This document shows positions 15,241 to 25,250 of a DNA stretch of 64,000 bases, piece by piece. The position numbers and the translations under genes are program-made. Under the pieces are notes generated by a model. It searched no databases. It saw only the letters and a list, made by a program, of their open reading frames with translations, and was not told where the DNA came from. The DNA lies in contig NZ_JBIVRB010000001.1 in assembly GCF_044755465.1 (NCBI RefSeq), positions 434,001 to 498,000 on the forward strand, read 5' to 3'. Positions within the stretch are counted from its first letter, which is position 1; each line of letters begins with the position of its first letter. The DNA is from Peterkaempfera sp044755465 (lineage in GTDB: Bacteria > Actinomycetota > Actinomycetes > Streptomycetales > Streptomycetaceae).

Positions 15241-17899
15241 GGCGGTCGCCGGACCCGGCACCGCCCGTACCGCCCCGGCAGCGGCGGACGGGCCGGTCCG
15301 CGACCTCGCCGGGCTGACCGCGCTCGAGGTGCTGCGCAGACTGGACAGCGGCCCGCGCGGGCTGGCGGAGGCGCAGGCCGAGGAGCGGCTGCTGCGGTAC
15401 GGCGAGAACGTCATCGCCGGTCGGCGGCCCGCCTCCTGGCCATGGCGTTTCGTGCACAGCTTGCGCGACCCGTTCACCACGGTGCTGCTCTGCCTGGGTG
15501 CGGTGTCGGCCGTCGTCGCGTCCTGGGGCACGGCCTGCGTGATCGCGGTGCTGGTGGTGGTCGGCTGCGTGCTGCGGTCCAGCGGGGAGCACCGGGCCGA
15601 CCGGTCCACCGCCGCGCTGCGCGAACTGGTCGCCACCACCGCGACCGTGCAGCGCCGGGCCGCCGGGGGCGGGGCGGCGGCACTCCGGGAGGTGCCGGTC
15701 GAGCAGCTGGTGCCCGGGGATGTGATCCGGCTCGGGCCGGGCGATGTGGTGCCGGCCGATCTGCGGCTGCTGCGCGCCTCCGGCCTGACGGTGCATCAGG
15801 CGGTGCTGACGGGCGAGTCGGCACCGGTCGCCAAGTACCCCGTACAGCTGCCCGACACCGCCGCCGCGCCCCTGCCCGAGCAGCCGCACCTGTGCTTCCA
15901 GGGCAGCAGCGTGGCCTCCGGCAGCGGTACGGCGGTGGTGCTGGCGACCGGCGCCGACACCCGGTTCGCCGGCACCTGCCGGGAGTCGGCGCGGCGCCGC
16001 CGGGAGACCGCGTTCGACCGGTCGGTGAACGGGATCTCCTGGACCCTCATCCGGTTCATGCTGCTCACCCCGCCACTGGTGCTGCTGGCCGACGCCGCAC
16101 TGCGCGGGCGCGGCCTCCAGACGCTGCCGTTCGCGGTGGCGGTGGCGGTCGCCCTGACGCCCGAGATGCTGCCGGTCATCGTCACCACCGCGCTGGCCAG
16201 GGGCGCGGCCACCCTGGCGCGCGGCAGCGAGGTGATCGTCCGGCGGCTGCCCGCGCTGCACGACCTCGGCGCGATCGACGTGCTGTGCACCGACAAGACG
16301 GGCACCCTGACCCGCGACCACCCGGTGCTGGACTGCTCGCTCGACCCGGAGGGCCGCCCCGACCCCGAGGCGCTGCGCTGGGCGGCCGTCAACAGCCTGT
16401 GGACGCTGCACCTCGCCGACCTCCCCGCCCCGGACGCCCTGGACGAAGCGATCCTGACCGCCGCCGGTGACCACGCCGAGCAGTGGGACGGGGTGGCCGC
16501 GCTGCCCTTCGACCCGGTACGCCGCAGCTCCTGCGCCGTCGTCCGCCGCCCGGACGGCTTCGGCCGGCACACCCTGGTCGTCAAGGGCGCCGTCGAGGAC
16601 GTCCTGGAGCGCTGCACCCGGCTGCGCACCCACGGCCCCGACGGCAGCCCGCAGAGCACGGAGCTGGACGCCGCCGCCCGCGACCGGCTGCGCCGCGCCG
16701 TCCGGGCGAAGGCCGAGGACGGCCTGCGGCTGCTGGCCGTGGCCGTCGCGGAGCGCCCCGCCCGGTCCGGCCCGTACACCGCCGCCGACGAGCACGGCCT
16801 CACCTACCTCGGCCTGGTCGCCCTGCGCGACGAGCTGGCACCCACCGCCGCCGACGCGCTGGCCGTCCTCGCCCGCCGGGGCGTCGCCGTCAAGGTGCTC
16901 ACCGGCGACCACCCGGGCACCGCCGCCCGGGTCTGCCGGGAACTGGGCCTCGACCCCGGCACCGTGGTCACCGGCGACCGGCTCGACGCCCTGACCGGCA
17001 CCGAACTGGCCGCACTGGCCGCCGAGAGCACGGTCTTCGCCCGCTGCACCCCGGAGCACAAGGCCAGGATCGTCGGCGCGCTGCGCGACGCCGGGCACAC
17101 CACCGGCTTCCTCGGTGACGGCGTCAACGACCGGCCCGCGCTGCACGCCTCCGACGTGGGGATCTGCCCGCGCGACGCGGTGGACGTGACCCGCGAGACG
17201 GCCGATGTGGTGCTGGCCGCCAAGGACCTCACCGCCATCGACCACGCGATCGTCGCCGGGCGGCGCAGCAGCGGCAACATCGCCACCTATCTGCGCATCA
17301 CCCTCTCCTCCAACCTGGGCAATGTCATCTCGATGCTGGTGGCGGGGCTGCTGCTGCCGTTCCTGCCGATGCTCCCGGCGCAGGTCCTGGTGCAGAACCT
17401 CTGCTTCGACGCCGCGCAGCTGGCCTTCGCCTTCGACCGGCCGGACCCCGCCGTGCTGCGCGGTCCGGCGCTGCTGCGGCCGCAGGACTTCCTGCGCTTC
17501 ATCACCGGCTTCGGCCTGATCAACGCCTGTGCCGACCTGGCCACCTTCGCCGTGCTGGCGTTCGCCGTGCGGGGCGTGGACCGGTCGGGCGGCCAGGCGG
17601 CCTTCCACGCGGGCTGGTTCACCGAGAACCTGCTCACCCAGGCGCTGGTGATGCTGCTGCTGCGCCGGGGCGGCCGCCGCACCGCGGGTCCGATCCGGTC
17701 GGCCACCGCCGGGCTGGCGGCGGTCGGCGTCCTGCTGCCGTTCTCCCCGGTCGCGCCCGCGCTGGGCATGACCACGCTGCCGGTGGTGTACTACCTGCTG
17801 CTCGCGCTGGTCCTGGCGCTGTACGGGCTCGGGCTCGCCGCCGCCGTGACCCGCTACGACCGGCGCTTCACCAGGCCGCTGAGCCCCGCACCCGTCTGA
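15224..17899 (+). CDS. mgtA: magnesium-translocating P-type ATPase (MgtA-like)
   Basis: 891 residues. It has the TGES actuator loop, the phosphorylation site CTDKTGTLTRDHP and the hinge GDGVNDRPALHASDVGI. The TM4 segment LTPEMLPVIVTTALARGAATLARG is typical of P3B Mg2+ ATPases. About ten membrane segments are present. It would import Mg2+ using ATP. The GTG at 15224 lies inside the arsR end, giving translational coupling. P3B pumps are usually under Mg-sensing control; ArsR linkage is less common and makes the exact cation worth testing. Confidence 0.9.
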   Translation: MAWAPEAVAGPGTARTAPAAADGPVRDLAGLTALEVLRRLDSGPRGLAEAQAEERLLRYGENVIAGRRPASWPWRFVHSLRDPFTTVLLCLGAVSAVVASWGTACVIAVLVVVGCVLRSSGEHRADRSTAALRELVATTATVQRRAAGGGAAALREVPVEQLVPGDVIRLGPGDVVPADLRLLRASGLTVHQAVLTGESAPVAKYPVQLPDTAAAPLPEQPHLCFQGSSVASGSGTAVVLATGADTRFAGTCRESARRRRETAFDRSVNGISWTLIRFMLLTPPLVLLADAALRGRGLQTLPFAVAVAVALTPEMLPVIVTTALARGAATLARGSEVIVRRLPALHDLGAIDVLCTDKTGTLTRDHPVLDCSLDPEGRPDPEALRWAAVNSLWTLHLADLPAPDALDEAILTAAGDHAEQWDGVAALPFDPVRRSSCAVVRRPDGFGRHTLVVKGAVEDVLERCTRLRTHGPDGSPQSTELDAAARDRLRRAVRAKAEDGLRLLAVAVAERPARSGPYTAADEHGLTYLGLVALRDELAPTAADALAVLARRGVAVKVLTGDHPGTAARVCRELGLDPGTVVTGDRLDALTGTELAALAAESTVFARCTPEHKARIVGALRDAGHTTGFLGDGVNDRPALHASDVGICPRDAVDVTRETADVVLAAKDLTAIDHAIVAGRRSSGNIATYLRITLSSNLGNVISMLVAGLLLPFLPMLPAQVLVQNLCFDAAQLAFAFDRPDPAVLRGPALLRPQDFLRFITGFGLINACADLATFAVLAFAVRGVDRSGGQAAFHAGWFTENLLTQALVMLLLRRGGRRTAGPIRSATAGLAAVGVLLPFSPVAPALGMTTLPVVYYLLLALVLALYGLGLAAAVTRYDRRFTRPLSPAPV

Positions 17900-17966
17900 G
17901 CCCCGACCCCGGCCGCTCCGCCCCGGCCGCCCCCGCCCGAGCCGGCCGGGCGCGCGGGCGTACGGC

Positions 17967-18236
17967 TCAGGGGCTGGCCGGGTCGAAGCCGTACCGCACC
18001 GGCCCGCCCGGCCCGCCCGGCCCGCGCGGATCACGCCGGTAGATGTGCAGCGCCTGCACCCGCACCCCGCCCGGCAGCTCCCCGCCCGGCAGCTCCCCGC
18101 CCGGCGACTCCTCCGGCGGGCACGGATAGCTCACCTGGAGCACCTGCGGCCGGTCGGCCACCCTCACCCGCAGGCCGTGCGCGGGCCCGCCGTCCAGTAC
18201 CGCCGTCTCCCACCCCGTCGCGCCATGCTTCTCCAT
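17967..18236 (-). CDS. small conserved-type protein, function unknown
   Basis: 89 residues from ATG 18236 (MEKHGATGWETAVLDGGPAHG). It ends in a Gly/Pro-rich tail and contains a perfect four-residue duplication (GGELPGGELPGG) coming from a 12-bp repeat at about 18067-18105. No domain was recognised. It is convergent with the MgtA-type gene and divergent from the SpoIIE gene. Codon usage is normal for the genome. Confidence 0.6.
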   Translation of the reverse strand: MEKHGATGWETAVLDGGPAHGLRVRVADRPQVLQVSYPCPPEESPGGELPGGELPGGVRVQALHIYRRDPRGPGGPGGPVRYGFDPASP

Positions 18237-18409
18237 GGCCGAGACTTTAGAGGTTGCGCAATCCGAGAACAATAAGTCACCCCAGGTCAGCTCGGCCCCG
18301 GACCCGCGCCCGCCGGTCCACCACCAGGCCGCCGGGCGCAGCTGACAGGCGGGCGCGTCCGGCCCGGGGAAGAATGGACCTACCGAGCCCTTCAGGTGGA
18401 ACCCTGACC

Positions 18410-21400
18410 ATGCGTGGAGACCAGTCGAGTAGCGCTGACGGCGCCCGCCCGGGACAGGCGGGCGCGGCACAGTCGCGGCCGGAGGGCGGCCTGCGCGCGC
18501 TGCCGGTGGCCACCGCGCTGATCGACGGCGACGGCCGCATCCTGCACTGGAGCGGCGACGCCGAACTGCTGCTCGGCTACCGCCATGACGAGGCCGTCGG
18601 CCAGTACGCCGTCGACCTGCTGGCGACCGGGGAGCGCCGCGACGAGGTGCTGGAGCTGTTCGGCCGCATCCTGGCCGGTGAGGGCTGGTCCGGCGCCTTC
18701 CCGGTACGGCACCGGGACGGCCACGAGGTCGACCTGGAGTTCCGCACCCACCCGATCACCGGACCGGACCAGCGTCCGATGGTGCTGGCGGTGGCCACCG
18801 ACGTCCGGGCGGTACGGCGCCTGGAGGCGGACCTCGCCATCCTGGACGCCTTCTTCGGCCAGGCGCCGATCGGACTGGCGGTGTACGACACCGACCTGCG
18901 CTTCGTCCGGCTGAACGCCGCGCTGGCCGAGATGAACGGCCTGTCGGCCCAGCAGCACCTGGGCCGCCGGCTGAGCCAGGTGCTGCCGGGCATCAACGGC
19001 CGTGAGATCGAGGAGGTCATGCGCGACGTCCTCGTGACCGGCGAACCGATCCTCGACGCCCGCTCGGAAGGCCGGACCTTCGCCGACCCCGACCACGACC
19101 ACGCCTGGTCCGCCTCGTACTTCCGGCTGGCCGACCCGACCGGCCAGATCATCGGCATGTGCTCCTCGGTCATCGACGTCACCGAGCGGTTCCGCTCCGA
19201 CGCCGAGGCGACCCGGGCCCGCGACCGGCTGGCGCTGCTGGTCGAGGCCACCGCAGGCATCGGCACCGACCTCGACCTGTACCAGACCGCCCGCGAGCTG
19301 GCCGCCGCCATGGTCCCGCAGCTCGCTGACGTGAGCGCGGTCTACGTACTGGAGCACATGGTGGCCGGCGAGGAGGGCGAACCCGACGGCCGGCCCGGCA
19401 GCGAACCCGTACGCCGACTGGCCCTCAAGGCCGCCGACCCCCACTTCCCGACCCAGGACGCCCCGGTGGACCGGGTCTGCCGCATCCCGCCCGGCTCCAG
19501 CTTCGAGGAAGCCCTGGTCACCGGCCACACCGTCGATGTGCCATGGCCCAACCGCGACCCGCTCACCGAGATCACCACCTCCAGCCTCCGCGACTACGTG
19601 GACCGCACCGGCTGGGCGGTGCGCGCCACCCCGCTGGTGGCCCGGGACCGGGTGCTCGGCCTGGTGGTCTACGCCCGGGAGAGCAGCCGGGAGCCGTTCG
19701 AGGACGAGGACACCACCCTCGCCGACGAACTGGCCGCCCGAGCGGCGGTCACCATCGACAACGCCTGGCTGTACACCCGCGAGCACACCACCGCCGAGGC
19801 CCGCAGCCGCGCCCTCCAGGAGGCCAACACCGCCCGCGAGCGGCTGCAACTGATCAACGAGACCAGCACCAGGATCGGCACCACCCTGGACCTGGGCCGC
19901 ACCGCCCGCGAACTGGTCGAGGTCGCGGTCCCCCGGCTGGCCGACGTGGTCGCCGTGGCCGTCCGCGAGACGGTGGTCTACGGCGACGAGCCGCCCGCCG
20001 GGGACTCCCACATGCGGCTGCGCACCCTCGCCGTCGGCGCCACCCGCGACCGCCCGATGGCGATCCGGGGCGAGGACGCCGAGGGGTACGTCCGGACCTG
20101 GGACGCCGCCATCCACTACACCAAGTGCCTGGTCTCCGGCCGGCCGCTGCTGATCCCCCGGGTGCGGCCCGAGGACCTGCCGGACATCGCCGCCGACCCG
20201 TCCCGGGTGGAGGTGTTCGAGGCGGAGGGGCTGCACTCGTACATGGTGGTGCCGATGCGGGCCCGGGGGCTGGTGCTGGGCGGCGTCGAGTTCGTCCGGC
20301 TGCGCGAGACCCCCGAGCCGTTCAGCCAGGAGGACCTGGCACTGGCCGTGGAGATCACCACCCGGGCCGCCCTCTGCGTCGACAACGCCCGGCTCTACAC
20401 CAGCCAGCGCGAGGCGGCGGGAGCCCGGCAGCGGGCACTGGAGGCCGCCCAGGCCGCCCAGGCCCGCCTGGCGCTGCTCAACGAGGCGGGCACCCGCATC
20501 GGGGCCACCCTTGACCTCCAGCGGACGGCCGAGGAACTGGTCGAGGTGGTGCTCCCCCGGTTCGCCGACATGGCCACCGTCGACCTGCTCGACACCGTGC
20601 TGCGCGGCGAGGAGCCCTCCGCGCTGCCCGCCGACGGCTCGGTGGCGCTGCGCGCGGTCGCCGTCGGCGGCGTCCCCGGCCTGGGGGTCGCCCCGATCGC
20701 GGACGCCGTCGGTGCCACCACCTCCGAGTTCGGCTCCTCCTGGATCTACGCCGACAGCCTGCGCACCGGCCGGTCGATCCTGGTCGCCGAGGTGGACGAC
20801 GACTCGCTGCACCGGATCGTGGCCTCCCCCGACCGGGTGGAGCCCGCCCGCGAGGTCGGACTGCACTCGTACCTGATGGTGCCGATGCGGGCCCGGGGCC
20901 TGGTGCTGGGCGGCGCCGAGTTCATCCGGCTGCGGGGCCGCGAACCGTTCGACGAGGCCGACCGGGCACTCGCGGAGGAGCTGGTGGCCCGCGCCGCCGT
21001 CAGCATCGACAACGCCCGCCTCTACCGGCGCGAGCGCGCCACCGCGCTCACCCTCCAGCGCAGCCTGCTGCCGCAGGAGGTGCACCGCACGCTCGGCCTG
21101 GAGATCGCCCACCGCTACCTGCCCAGCAGCGTGGTCAGCGAGGTCGGCGGCGACTGGTTCGACGTGGTCCCGCTGTCCTGCGCCCGGGTCGCGCTGGTGG
21201 TGGGCGACGTGATGGGCCACGGCATCCGGGCCGCCGCGACCATGGGCCAGATCCGCACCGTCGCCCGTACGCTCGCCACCCTCGACATGCCGCCGGAGCA
21301 GGTGCTCACCCGGCTGGACGAGACCACCTCCGCGATCGGCGAGGGGCAGTTCGCCACCTGCGTCTGCGCCGTGTACGACCCGGTGGAGCGCACCTGCACC

Positions 21401-22126
21401 ATCGCCAGCGCCGGACACCTGCCCCCGGTGCTGGTCACCCCGGACGGCACCGGCGAGCTGCTGCGGCTGCCGCCGGGCATCCCGCTGGGCGTCGGCGGCG
21501 CCACCTTCGAGAGCGTGGAGATCACCCTCCCCGAGAACGGCGTGCTGGCGCTCTACACCGACGGCCTGGTGGAGCGGCGCGGCGCGGACATCGACCAGGG
21601 GCTCGAACTGCTGCGCAGGACGATCTCGGACCGGCGCGGCTCGCTGGAGGAAGCCTGCGACGCGGTGCTCGGCACCCTGGTCGGCACCGCCGCCGAGGAC
21701 GACATCGCGATGATCATGGCGCGGGCGCTGCCGCTGCCCGTCGACCGGATCGCCACCCTGCCGCTGGAACGGGAGCGGACCACCCCCAGCGACGCCCGCC
21801 GGTTCACCCGCGCCACCCTCGACGCCTGGGGGCTGACCGCGCTCTCCGACTTCGCCCAGCTGCTGGTCAGCGAACTGGTCACCAACGCCCTGCTGCACGC
21901 CGGCGCCCCCCGGCAGCTGCGGCTGATCCGCGACCGGGTCTTCACCCTGGAGGTCGCCGACATCGGCCACCTCCCGCCCAGGCTGCGCCGCGCCACCGAC
22001 CAGGACGAGGGCGGGCGCGGCATGCGGCTGGTCAATGAGATGGCGCACCGCTGGGGCACCCGCACCACCCGCACCGGCAAGGTGGTCTGGGCCGAGTTGC
22101 AGCTCCCGGCGGCCGGGCCGCTCTGA
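18410..22126 (+). CDS. PAS-PAS-GAF-GAF-GAF-SpoIIE (PP2C)-HATPase regulatory phosphatase
   Basis: 1238 residues. Approximate layout is two PAS domains (27-140, 142-262), three GAF domains (277-457, 480-663, 687-873), a SpoIIE/PP2C phosphatase (893-1110; VGGDWFDVVPL, VGDVMGHG, LYTDGLVERR) and a C-terminal HATPase (ELVTNALLHA, GRGMRLVNEMAHRWG). The two last domains form a phosphatase plus anti-sigma kinase pair able to set the state of an anti-anti-sigma factor. GAF2 and GAF3 share the string HSYMVVPMRARGLVLGG or close to it, showing internal duplication. An in-frame ATG at 18374 is an alternative start. Confidence 0.93.
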   Translation: MRGDQSSSADGARPGQAGAAQSRPEGGLRALPVATALIDGDGRILHWSGDAELLLGYRHDEAVGQYAVDLLATGERRDEVLELFGRILAGEGWSGAFPVRHRDGHEVDLEFRTHPITGPDQRPMVLAVATDVRAVRRLEADLAILDAFFGQAPIGLAVYDTDLRFVRLNAALAEMNGLSAQQHLGRRLSQVLPGINGREIEEVMRDVLVTGEPILDARSEGRTFADPDHDHAWSASYFRLADPTGQIIGMCSSVIDVTERFRSDAEATRARDRLALLVEATAGIGTDLDLYQTARELAAAMVPQLADVSAVYVLEHMVAGEEGEPDGRPGSEPVRRLALKAADPHFPTQDAPVDRVCRIPPGSSFEEALVTGHTVDVPWPNRDPLTEITTSSLRDYVDRTGWAVRATPLVARDRVLGLVVYARESSREPFEDEDTTLADELAARAAVTIDNAWLYTREHTTAEARSRALQEANTARERLQLINETSTRIGTTLDLGRTARELVEVAVPRLADVVAVAVRETVVYGDEPPAGDSHMRLRTLAVGATRDRPMAIRGEDAEGYVRTWDAAIHYTKCLVSGRPLLIPRVRPEDLPDIAADPSRVEVFEAEGLHSYMVVPMRARGLVLGGVEFVRLRETPEPFSQEDLALAVEITTRAALCVDNARLYTSQREAAGARQRALEAAQAAQARLALLNEAGTRIGATLDLQRTAEELVEVVLPRFADMATVDLLDTVLRGEEPSALPADGSVALRAVAVGGVPGLGVAPIADAVGATTSEFGSSWIYADSLRTGRSILVAEVDDDSLHRIVASPDRVEPAREVGLHSYLMVPMRARGLVLGGAEFIRLRGREPFDEADRALAEELVARAAVSIDNARLYRRERATALTLQRSLLPQEVHRTLGLEIAHRYLPSSVVSEVGGDWFDVVPLSCARVALVVGDVMGHGIRAAATMGQIRTVARTLATLDMPPEQVLTRLDETTSAIGEGQFATCVCAVYDPVERTCTIASAGHLPPVLVTPDGTGELLRLPPGIPLGVGGATFESVEITLPENGVLALYTDGLVERRGADIDQGLELLRRTISDRRGSLEEACDAVLGTLVGTAAEDDIAMIMARALPLPVDRIATLPLERERTTPSDARRFTRATLDAWGLTALSDFAQLLVSELVTNALLHAGAPRQLRLIRDRVFTLEVADIGHLPPRLRRATDQDEGGRGMRLVNEMAHRWGTRTTRTGKVVWAELQLPAAGPL

Positions 22127-22273
22127 CCCCCGGCCGCCGCCCTGCGCGTCACCCGGTGCGCATCCGGTGTGTCACCCGGATGGCGCAGCAGCGGTCGCGG
22201 CACCGCCCCGGGACCGGGAGGGTCGGACCCAGGACCGGCCCCGAACGGCAGGGCCCGACGGCAGGGAGAGGCC

Positions 22274-22705
22274 ATGCACGCCACACCGGGAACACAGGGC
22301 GGCACGCCGGCGCCCGGACCGCGCGACGGCGGCGGGGCGACCGGCTGGATGGGCTTCGCCGCAGTGCTGCTGGTGCTCAACGGCGTGCTCGGCATCCTGC
22401 TGGGCATCACCGGCATCGCCAAGAACGACGTGTACGTCGCCACCCCGCGCTATGTGTACCGCTTCGACCTGACCTCCTGGGGCTGGATTCACCTGGTGAT
22501 CGGTGTGCTGCTGGTCCTGGTCGGCCTCGGGGTGTTCACCGGGGCGGCCTGGGCCCGCTGGACCGGCATCTTCATGGCGTCCCTGGGGCTGGTCACCCAG
22601 TTCATGTTCATCCCGTACTTCCCGCTCTGGACCATCACGCTGATCGCGCTCGACATCTTCGTCATCTGGGCGCTGAGCAGCAACCATGTGCCCGAGCGGC
22701 TGTGA
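22274..22705 (+). CDS. DUF7144-like four-helix membrane protein
   Basis: 143 residues from ATG 22274, behind GGGAGAG. A Gly/Pro-rich N-terminus leads into four hydrophobic helices, the first GFAAVLLVLNGVLGILLGI, with a conserved W-x-H motif (WGWIHLVIGVLLV). This pattern matches a small membrane family widespread in actinomycetes, of unknown function. It stands alone between the phosphatase and P450 genes. Confidence 0.8.
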   Translation: MHATPGTQGGTPAPGPRDGGGATGWMGFAAVLLVLNGVLGILLGITGIAKNDVYVATPRYVYRFDLTSWGWIHLVIGVLLVLVGLGVFTGAAWARWTGIFMASLGLVTQFMFIPYFPLWTITLIALDIFVIWALSSNHVPERL

Positions 22706-22775
22706 CGCACGCGGATTGCGGCATTCGGGTGACATGATTTGACGCCTCCCCGGAGCGTGGCCCATAACGTGGGAC

Positions 22776-24047
22776 ATGACTGCGCACATCGGGGCGCCGG
22801 CGCGACTGCCGGAATCAGGGGCCGACCTCGCGGACCCGCTGTTCTGGAAACGTCCGCTCCGGGAACGCGAGGCCGCCTTCGCCTATTTGCGCACGCTGGA
22901 TTCCCCGGTGTTCTTCACCGAACGGCCCGGCAGCGCGCGCCGGGGTTTCCACGCCCTGGTCCGCCACGCCGACGTGGTGGCGGCCGGCCGGGACCCGCGC
23001 ACCTTCCTCAGCGGTCCGGGGGTCACCACCCCCGAGCCGGCCCGCTGGGTGCGTACGGTCTTCGGCGACTCGATGGTCAACCTGGACGACCCCCGCCACG
23101 CCCAGCTGCGCCGGGTCGTCTCCCGGGCGTTCACCCCCCGGCTGATCGCCCGGGTCGAGGACGACATCCGGACCACCGCCCGGCGGATCGTGGACGAGGT
23201 GGTCGCCCGGCGGCCGGTGGACTTCGTCGCCGCCGTGGCCGCGCAACTGCCCTACCAGGTCATCTGCACCATGATGGGCATCCCGCAGGGCCCGCGCGCC
23301 CGCATCCTGGAGCTGGTCGACCACGCCAGTGTGCACACCGGGGTGCGGCGCAGCCTGCGCCACCGGCTGCGGGTCCCCGGGCGGGGGCTGCGGGCGCTGG
23401 CCCGGATGCAGCTGCTGGTCGCGGAGATCGGCCGGGAGCGGCGCCGCCGCCCGGCCGACGACCTGATCTCGGCGCTGGTCACCGCCGACGTGGCGGGGCG
23501 CGGGCTGAACTCCCGCGAGCTGGGCTCCTTCTTCTCGCTGCTGCTGGTGGCCGGGGTGGAGACCACTCGGAACGCGATGGCGCACGGCCTGAAACTGCTC
23601 ACCGACAATCCGGGGCAGCGGGCGCTGCTGCTGTCCGACCTGGGCGGTGGAATCGACGGCGCGGTGGAGGAGATGTTGCGCCACTCCTCGCCGATCATCC
23701 AGTTCCGCCGTACGCTCGCGCATGACCACGAAATGAATGGCGCGACCTTCCGGAAGGGCGAGAAGGTGGTGCTCTTCTTCAATTCCGCGAACCGCGATGA
23801 ATCGGTCTTCCCCGACCCGGGCGCCTTTGACATCACCCGCAGTCCCAATCCGCATGTGGGCTTCGGCGGCGGCGGTCCGCACTTCTGCCTGGGGGCGCAC
23901 CTCGCCCGGCAGGAGCTGCGGACGATCTTCACGGAGCTGCTGACCAGGCTGCCGGACGTCCGCTCGGTGGGGGAGCCGGAGCTGGTCCCGTCCAGCTTCG
24001 ACAACCGGATCAGGTCGCTCCGCTTCACCTTCGGGAACGTCCGCTGA
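22776..24047 (+). CDS. cytochrome P450
   Basis: 423 residues. The haem-binding loop FGGGGPHFCLGAHLAR holds the Cys ligand; the I helix reads AGVETTRNAM with the oxygen-activating Thr; the ExxR motif lies in EEMLRHSSP. Overall it is a soluble class I bacterial P450, closest in look to the CYP124/125/142-like lipid and sterol hydroxylases. No ferredoxin or reductase is adjacent, so redox partners are elsewhere. Substrate is not predictable here. Confidence 0.94.
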   Translation: MTAHIGAPARLPESGADLADPLFWKRPLREREAAFAYLRTLDSPVFFTERPGSARRGFHALVRHADVVAAGRDPRTFLSGPGVTTPEPARWVRTVFGDSMVNLDDPRHAQLRRVVSRAFTPRLIARVEDDIRTTARRIVDEVVARRPVDFVAAVAAQLPYQVICTMMGIPQGPRARILELVDHASVHTGVRRSLRHRLRVPGRGLRALARMQLLVAEIGRERRRRPADDLISALVTADVAGRGLNSRELGSFFSLLLVAGVETTRNAMAHGLKLLTDNPGQRALLLSDLGGGIDGAVEEMLRHSSPIIQFRRTLAHDHEMNGATFRKGEKVVLFFNSANRDESVFPDPGAFDITRSPNPHVGFGGGGPHFCLGAHLARQELRTIFTELLTRLPDVRSVGEPELVPSSFDNRIRSLRFTFGNVR

Positions 24048-24103
24048 TCCGTGATGCATGAACCCTGCGGCGGGGGGCAAGCGCGGTTCCAGGAGGTAAG
24101 AGA

Positions 24104-24274
24104 ATGGTTCCTTTGCTGCTGGTCCTGCTACTCGCAATAGTTCTTTTCGGTGTCGGCTTCGCGGTGAAGATCCTCTGGTGGATCGCGCTTGCGGTGCTGA
24201 TCGTCTGGGCGCTCGGATTCCTTTTCCGTGGTGCCGGTACGTCCGGGAGCCGGGGCCGCTGGTACCGCTGGTAG
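24104..24274 (+). CDS. small hydrophobic membrane protein
   Basis: 56 residues (MVPLLLVLLLAIVLFGVG...), with two hydrophobic helices split by Lys and a basic Arg/Trp tail. AGGAGG sits 7 nt before the ATG, a strong ribosome site. Similar short hydrophobic proteins occur across streptomycetes; role unknown. It is followed by a strong terminator. Confidence 0.75.
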   Translation: MVPLLLVLLLAIVLFGVGFAVKILWWIALAVLIVWALGFLFRGAGTSGSRGRWYRW

Positions 24275-24298
24275 CCGGTCCACCGTTCCCGTTTCCCT

Positions 24299-24337
24299 CG
24301 CGCAGGGGCTCCGCCGATCCGGCGGAGCCCCTGCGCG
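24299..24337. terminator. strong bidirectional hairpin terminator
   Basis: A perfect 17-bp stem (24299-24315 with 24321-24337) around the loop GATCC. It lies between the convergent small membrane protein gene and the MmyB-type regulator gene. Confidence 0.88.
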
Positions 24338-24352
24338 ATATCGGGCCTGCGC

Positions 24353-25228
24353 TCAGCCCGCCGTGACCAGGGCGTGCAGCCGGTCCAGCCGCTCGCGGGT
24401 CGGCTCGTCCAGCGGGGTGTAGGTGACCAGGCGGGTGCCGAGCCGGGGGTGCAGCCACAGATAAGTGAAGTCGAAGTTCAGCAGCCCCACCCGGCGGTTG
24501 AGATAGCGCTTGGAGCCGTTGCGGGACGGCTGGGCGACCTCATGCCGCTGCCAGGCCGCCTCGAACTCCGGCGACGCGGCCCGCAACCGGTTGAGCAGCG
24601 ACTTCCAGGCGGGCTCCGCGACATGGTCGGCCATCGAGGCCCGGAACCGGGCCACCATCGAGGACAGCGCCGCCTCCCGGTCCACCAGGGCCTGCTGCCA
24701 CTCCGGTGAGGTGAACGCCAGCCACATGCAGTTGCGGTCCTCGAAGGGCTTCGCGTCCAGGTCGTCCACCAGGTGGCCGTAGAGCCTGTTGTACGCCAGC
24801 ACGTCGTACCGGCCGTTGAGCACACAGGCGGGCAGCGGCTCCAGCCGGTCCAGCATCTCCCGCAGCGCGGGCGTGATGCTGGCGCACTCCCGGCCCGGCG
24901 AGGGGTCGCCGGCCCCGGCGAGCACGAACAGGTGGGAGCGCTCATTGGGGTCCAGCAGCAGGGTGCGCGCGATGGCGTCCAGCACCTGCACCGAGACCTG
25001 GATGTCCCGCGCCTGCTCCAGCCAGGTGTACCAGGTGACCCCGACCGAGGAGAGCAACGCGACCTCCTCGCGGCGCAGCCCCGGAGTCCGGCGGCGGCCA
25101 CCGGCCGGCAGGCCGACCTGCTCGGGGGCGATCCGCTCCCGGCGGCTGCGCAGGAAGGACGCCAACTCCCGCCGCCGCACCTCGTCGGAGCGGTCAGGGG
25201 CGTCGGGGCGCAGGGCGGCTGAGCTCAT
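24353..25228 (-). CDS. XRE-family regulator with MmyB-like ligand-binding domain
   Basis: 291 residues from ATG 25228. The N-terminal HTH (residues about 15-80) has the family's RRTPGLRREEVALLSSVGVTW. The C-terminal MmyB-type domain contains NRLYGHLVDDLDAKPFEDRN and ends DEPTRERLDRLHAL. Members usually sit divergently to, and regulate, a reductase or transporter gene. Here the divergent partner is missing; a 110-bp stretch of its upstream DNA recurs 7.4 kb away in front of an MFS gene (32711), its likely original target. Confidence 0.9.
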   Translation of the reverse strand: MSSAALRPDAPDRSDEVRRRELASFLRSRRERIAPEQVGLPAGGRRRTPGLRREEVALLSSVGVTWYTWLEQARDIQVSVQVLDAIARTLLLDPNERSHLFVLAGAGDPSPGRECASITPALREMLDRLEPLPACVLNGRYDVLAYNRLYGHLVDDLDAKPFEDRNCMWLAFTSPEWQQALVDREAALSSMVARFRASMADHVAEPAWKSLLNRLRAASPEFEAAWQRHEVAQPSRNGSKRYLNRRVGLLNFDFTYLWLHPRLGTRLVTYTPLDEPTRERLDRLHALVTAG

Positions 25229-25250
25229 GCCTGCCAGCATGCCGCAGGAC

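Noticed and set aside
12896..18034. 1712-codon open frame on the minus strand
   Set aside because: Only 12896-14650 is a real gene; the rest is antisense to the well-supported ArsR/MgtA genes and has low-complexity Gly/Arg/His/Gln-rich composition typical of shadow frames.
18392..22048. 1218-codon open frame on the minus strand
   Set aside because: Antisense to the PAS/GAF/SpoIIE gene; composition is Val/Gly/His/Gln-rich without domains.
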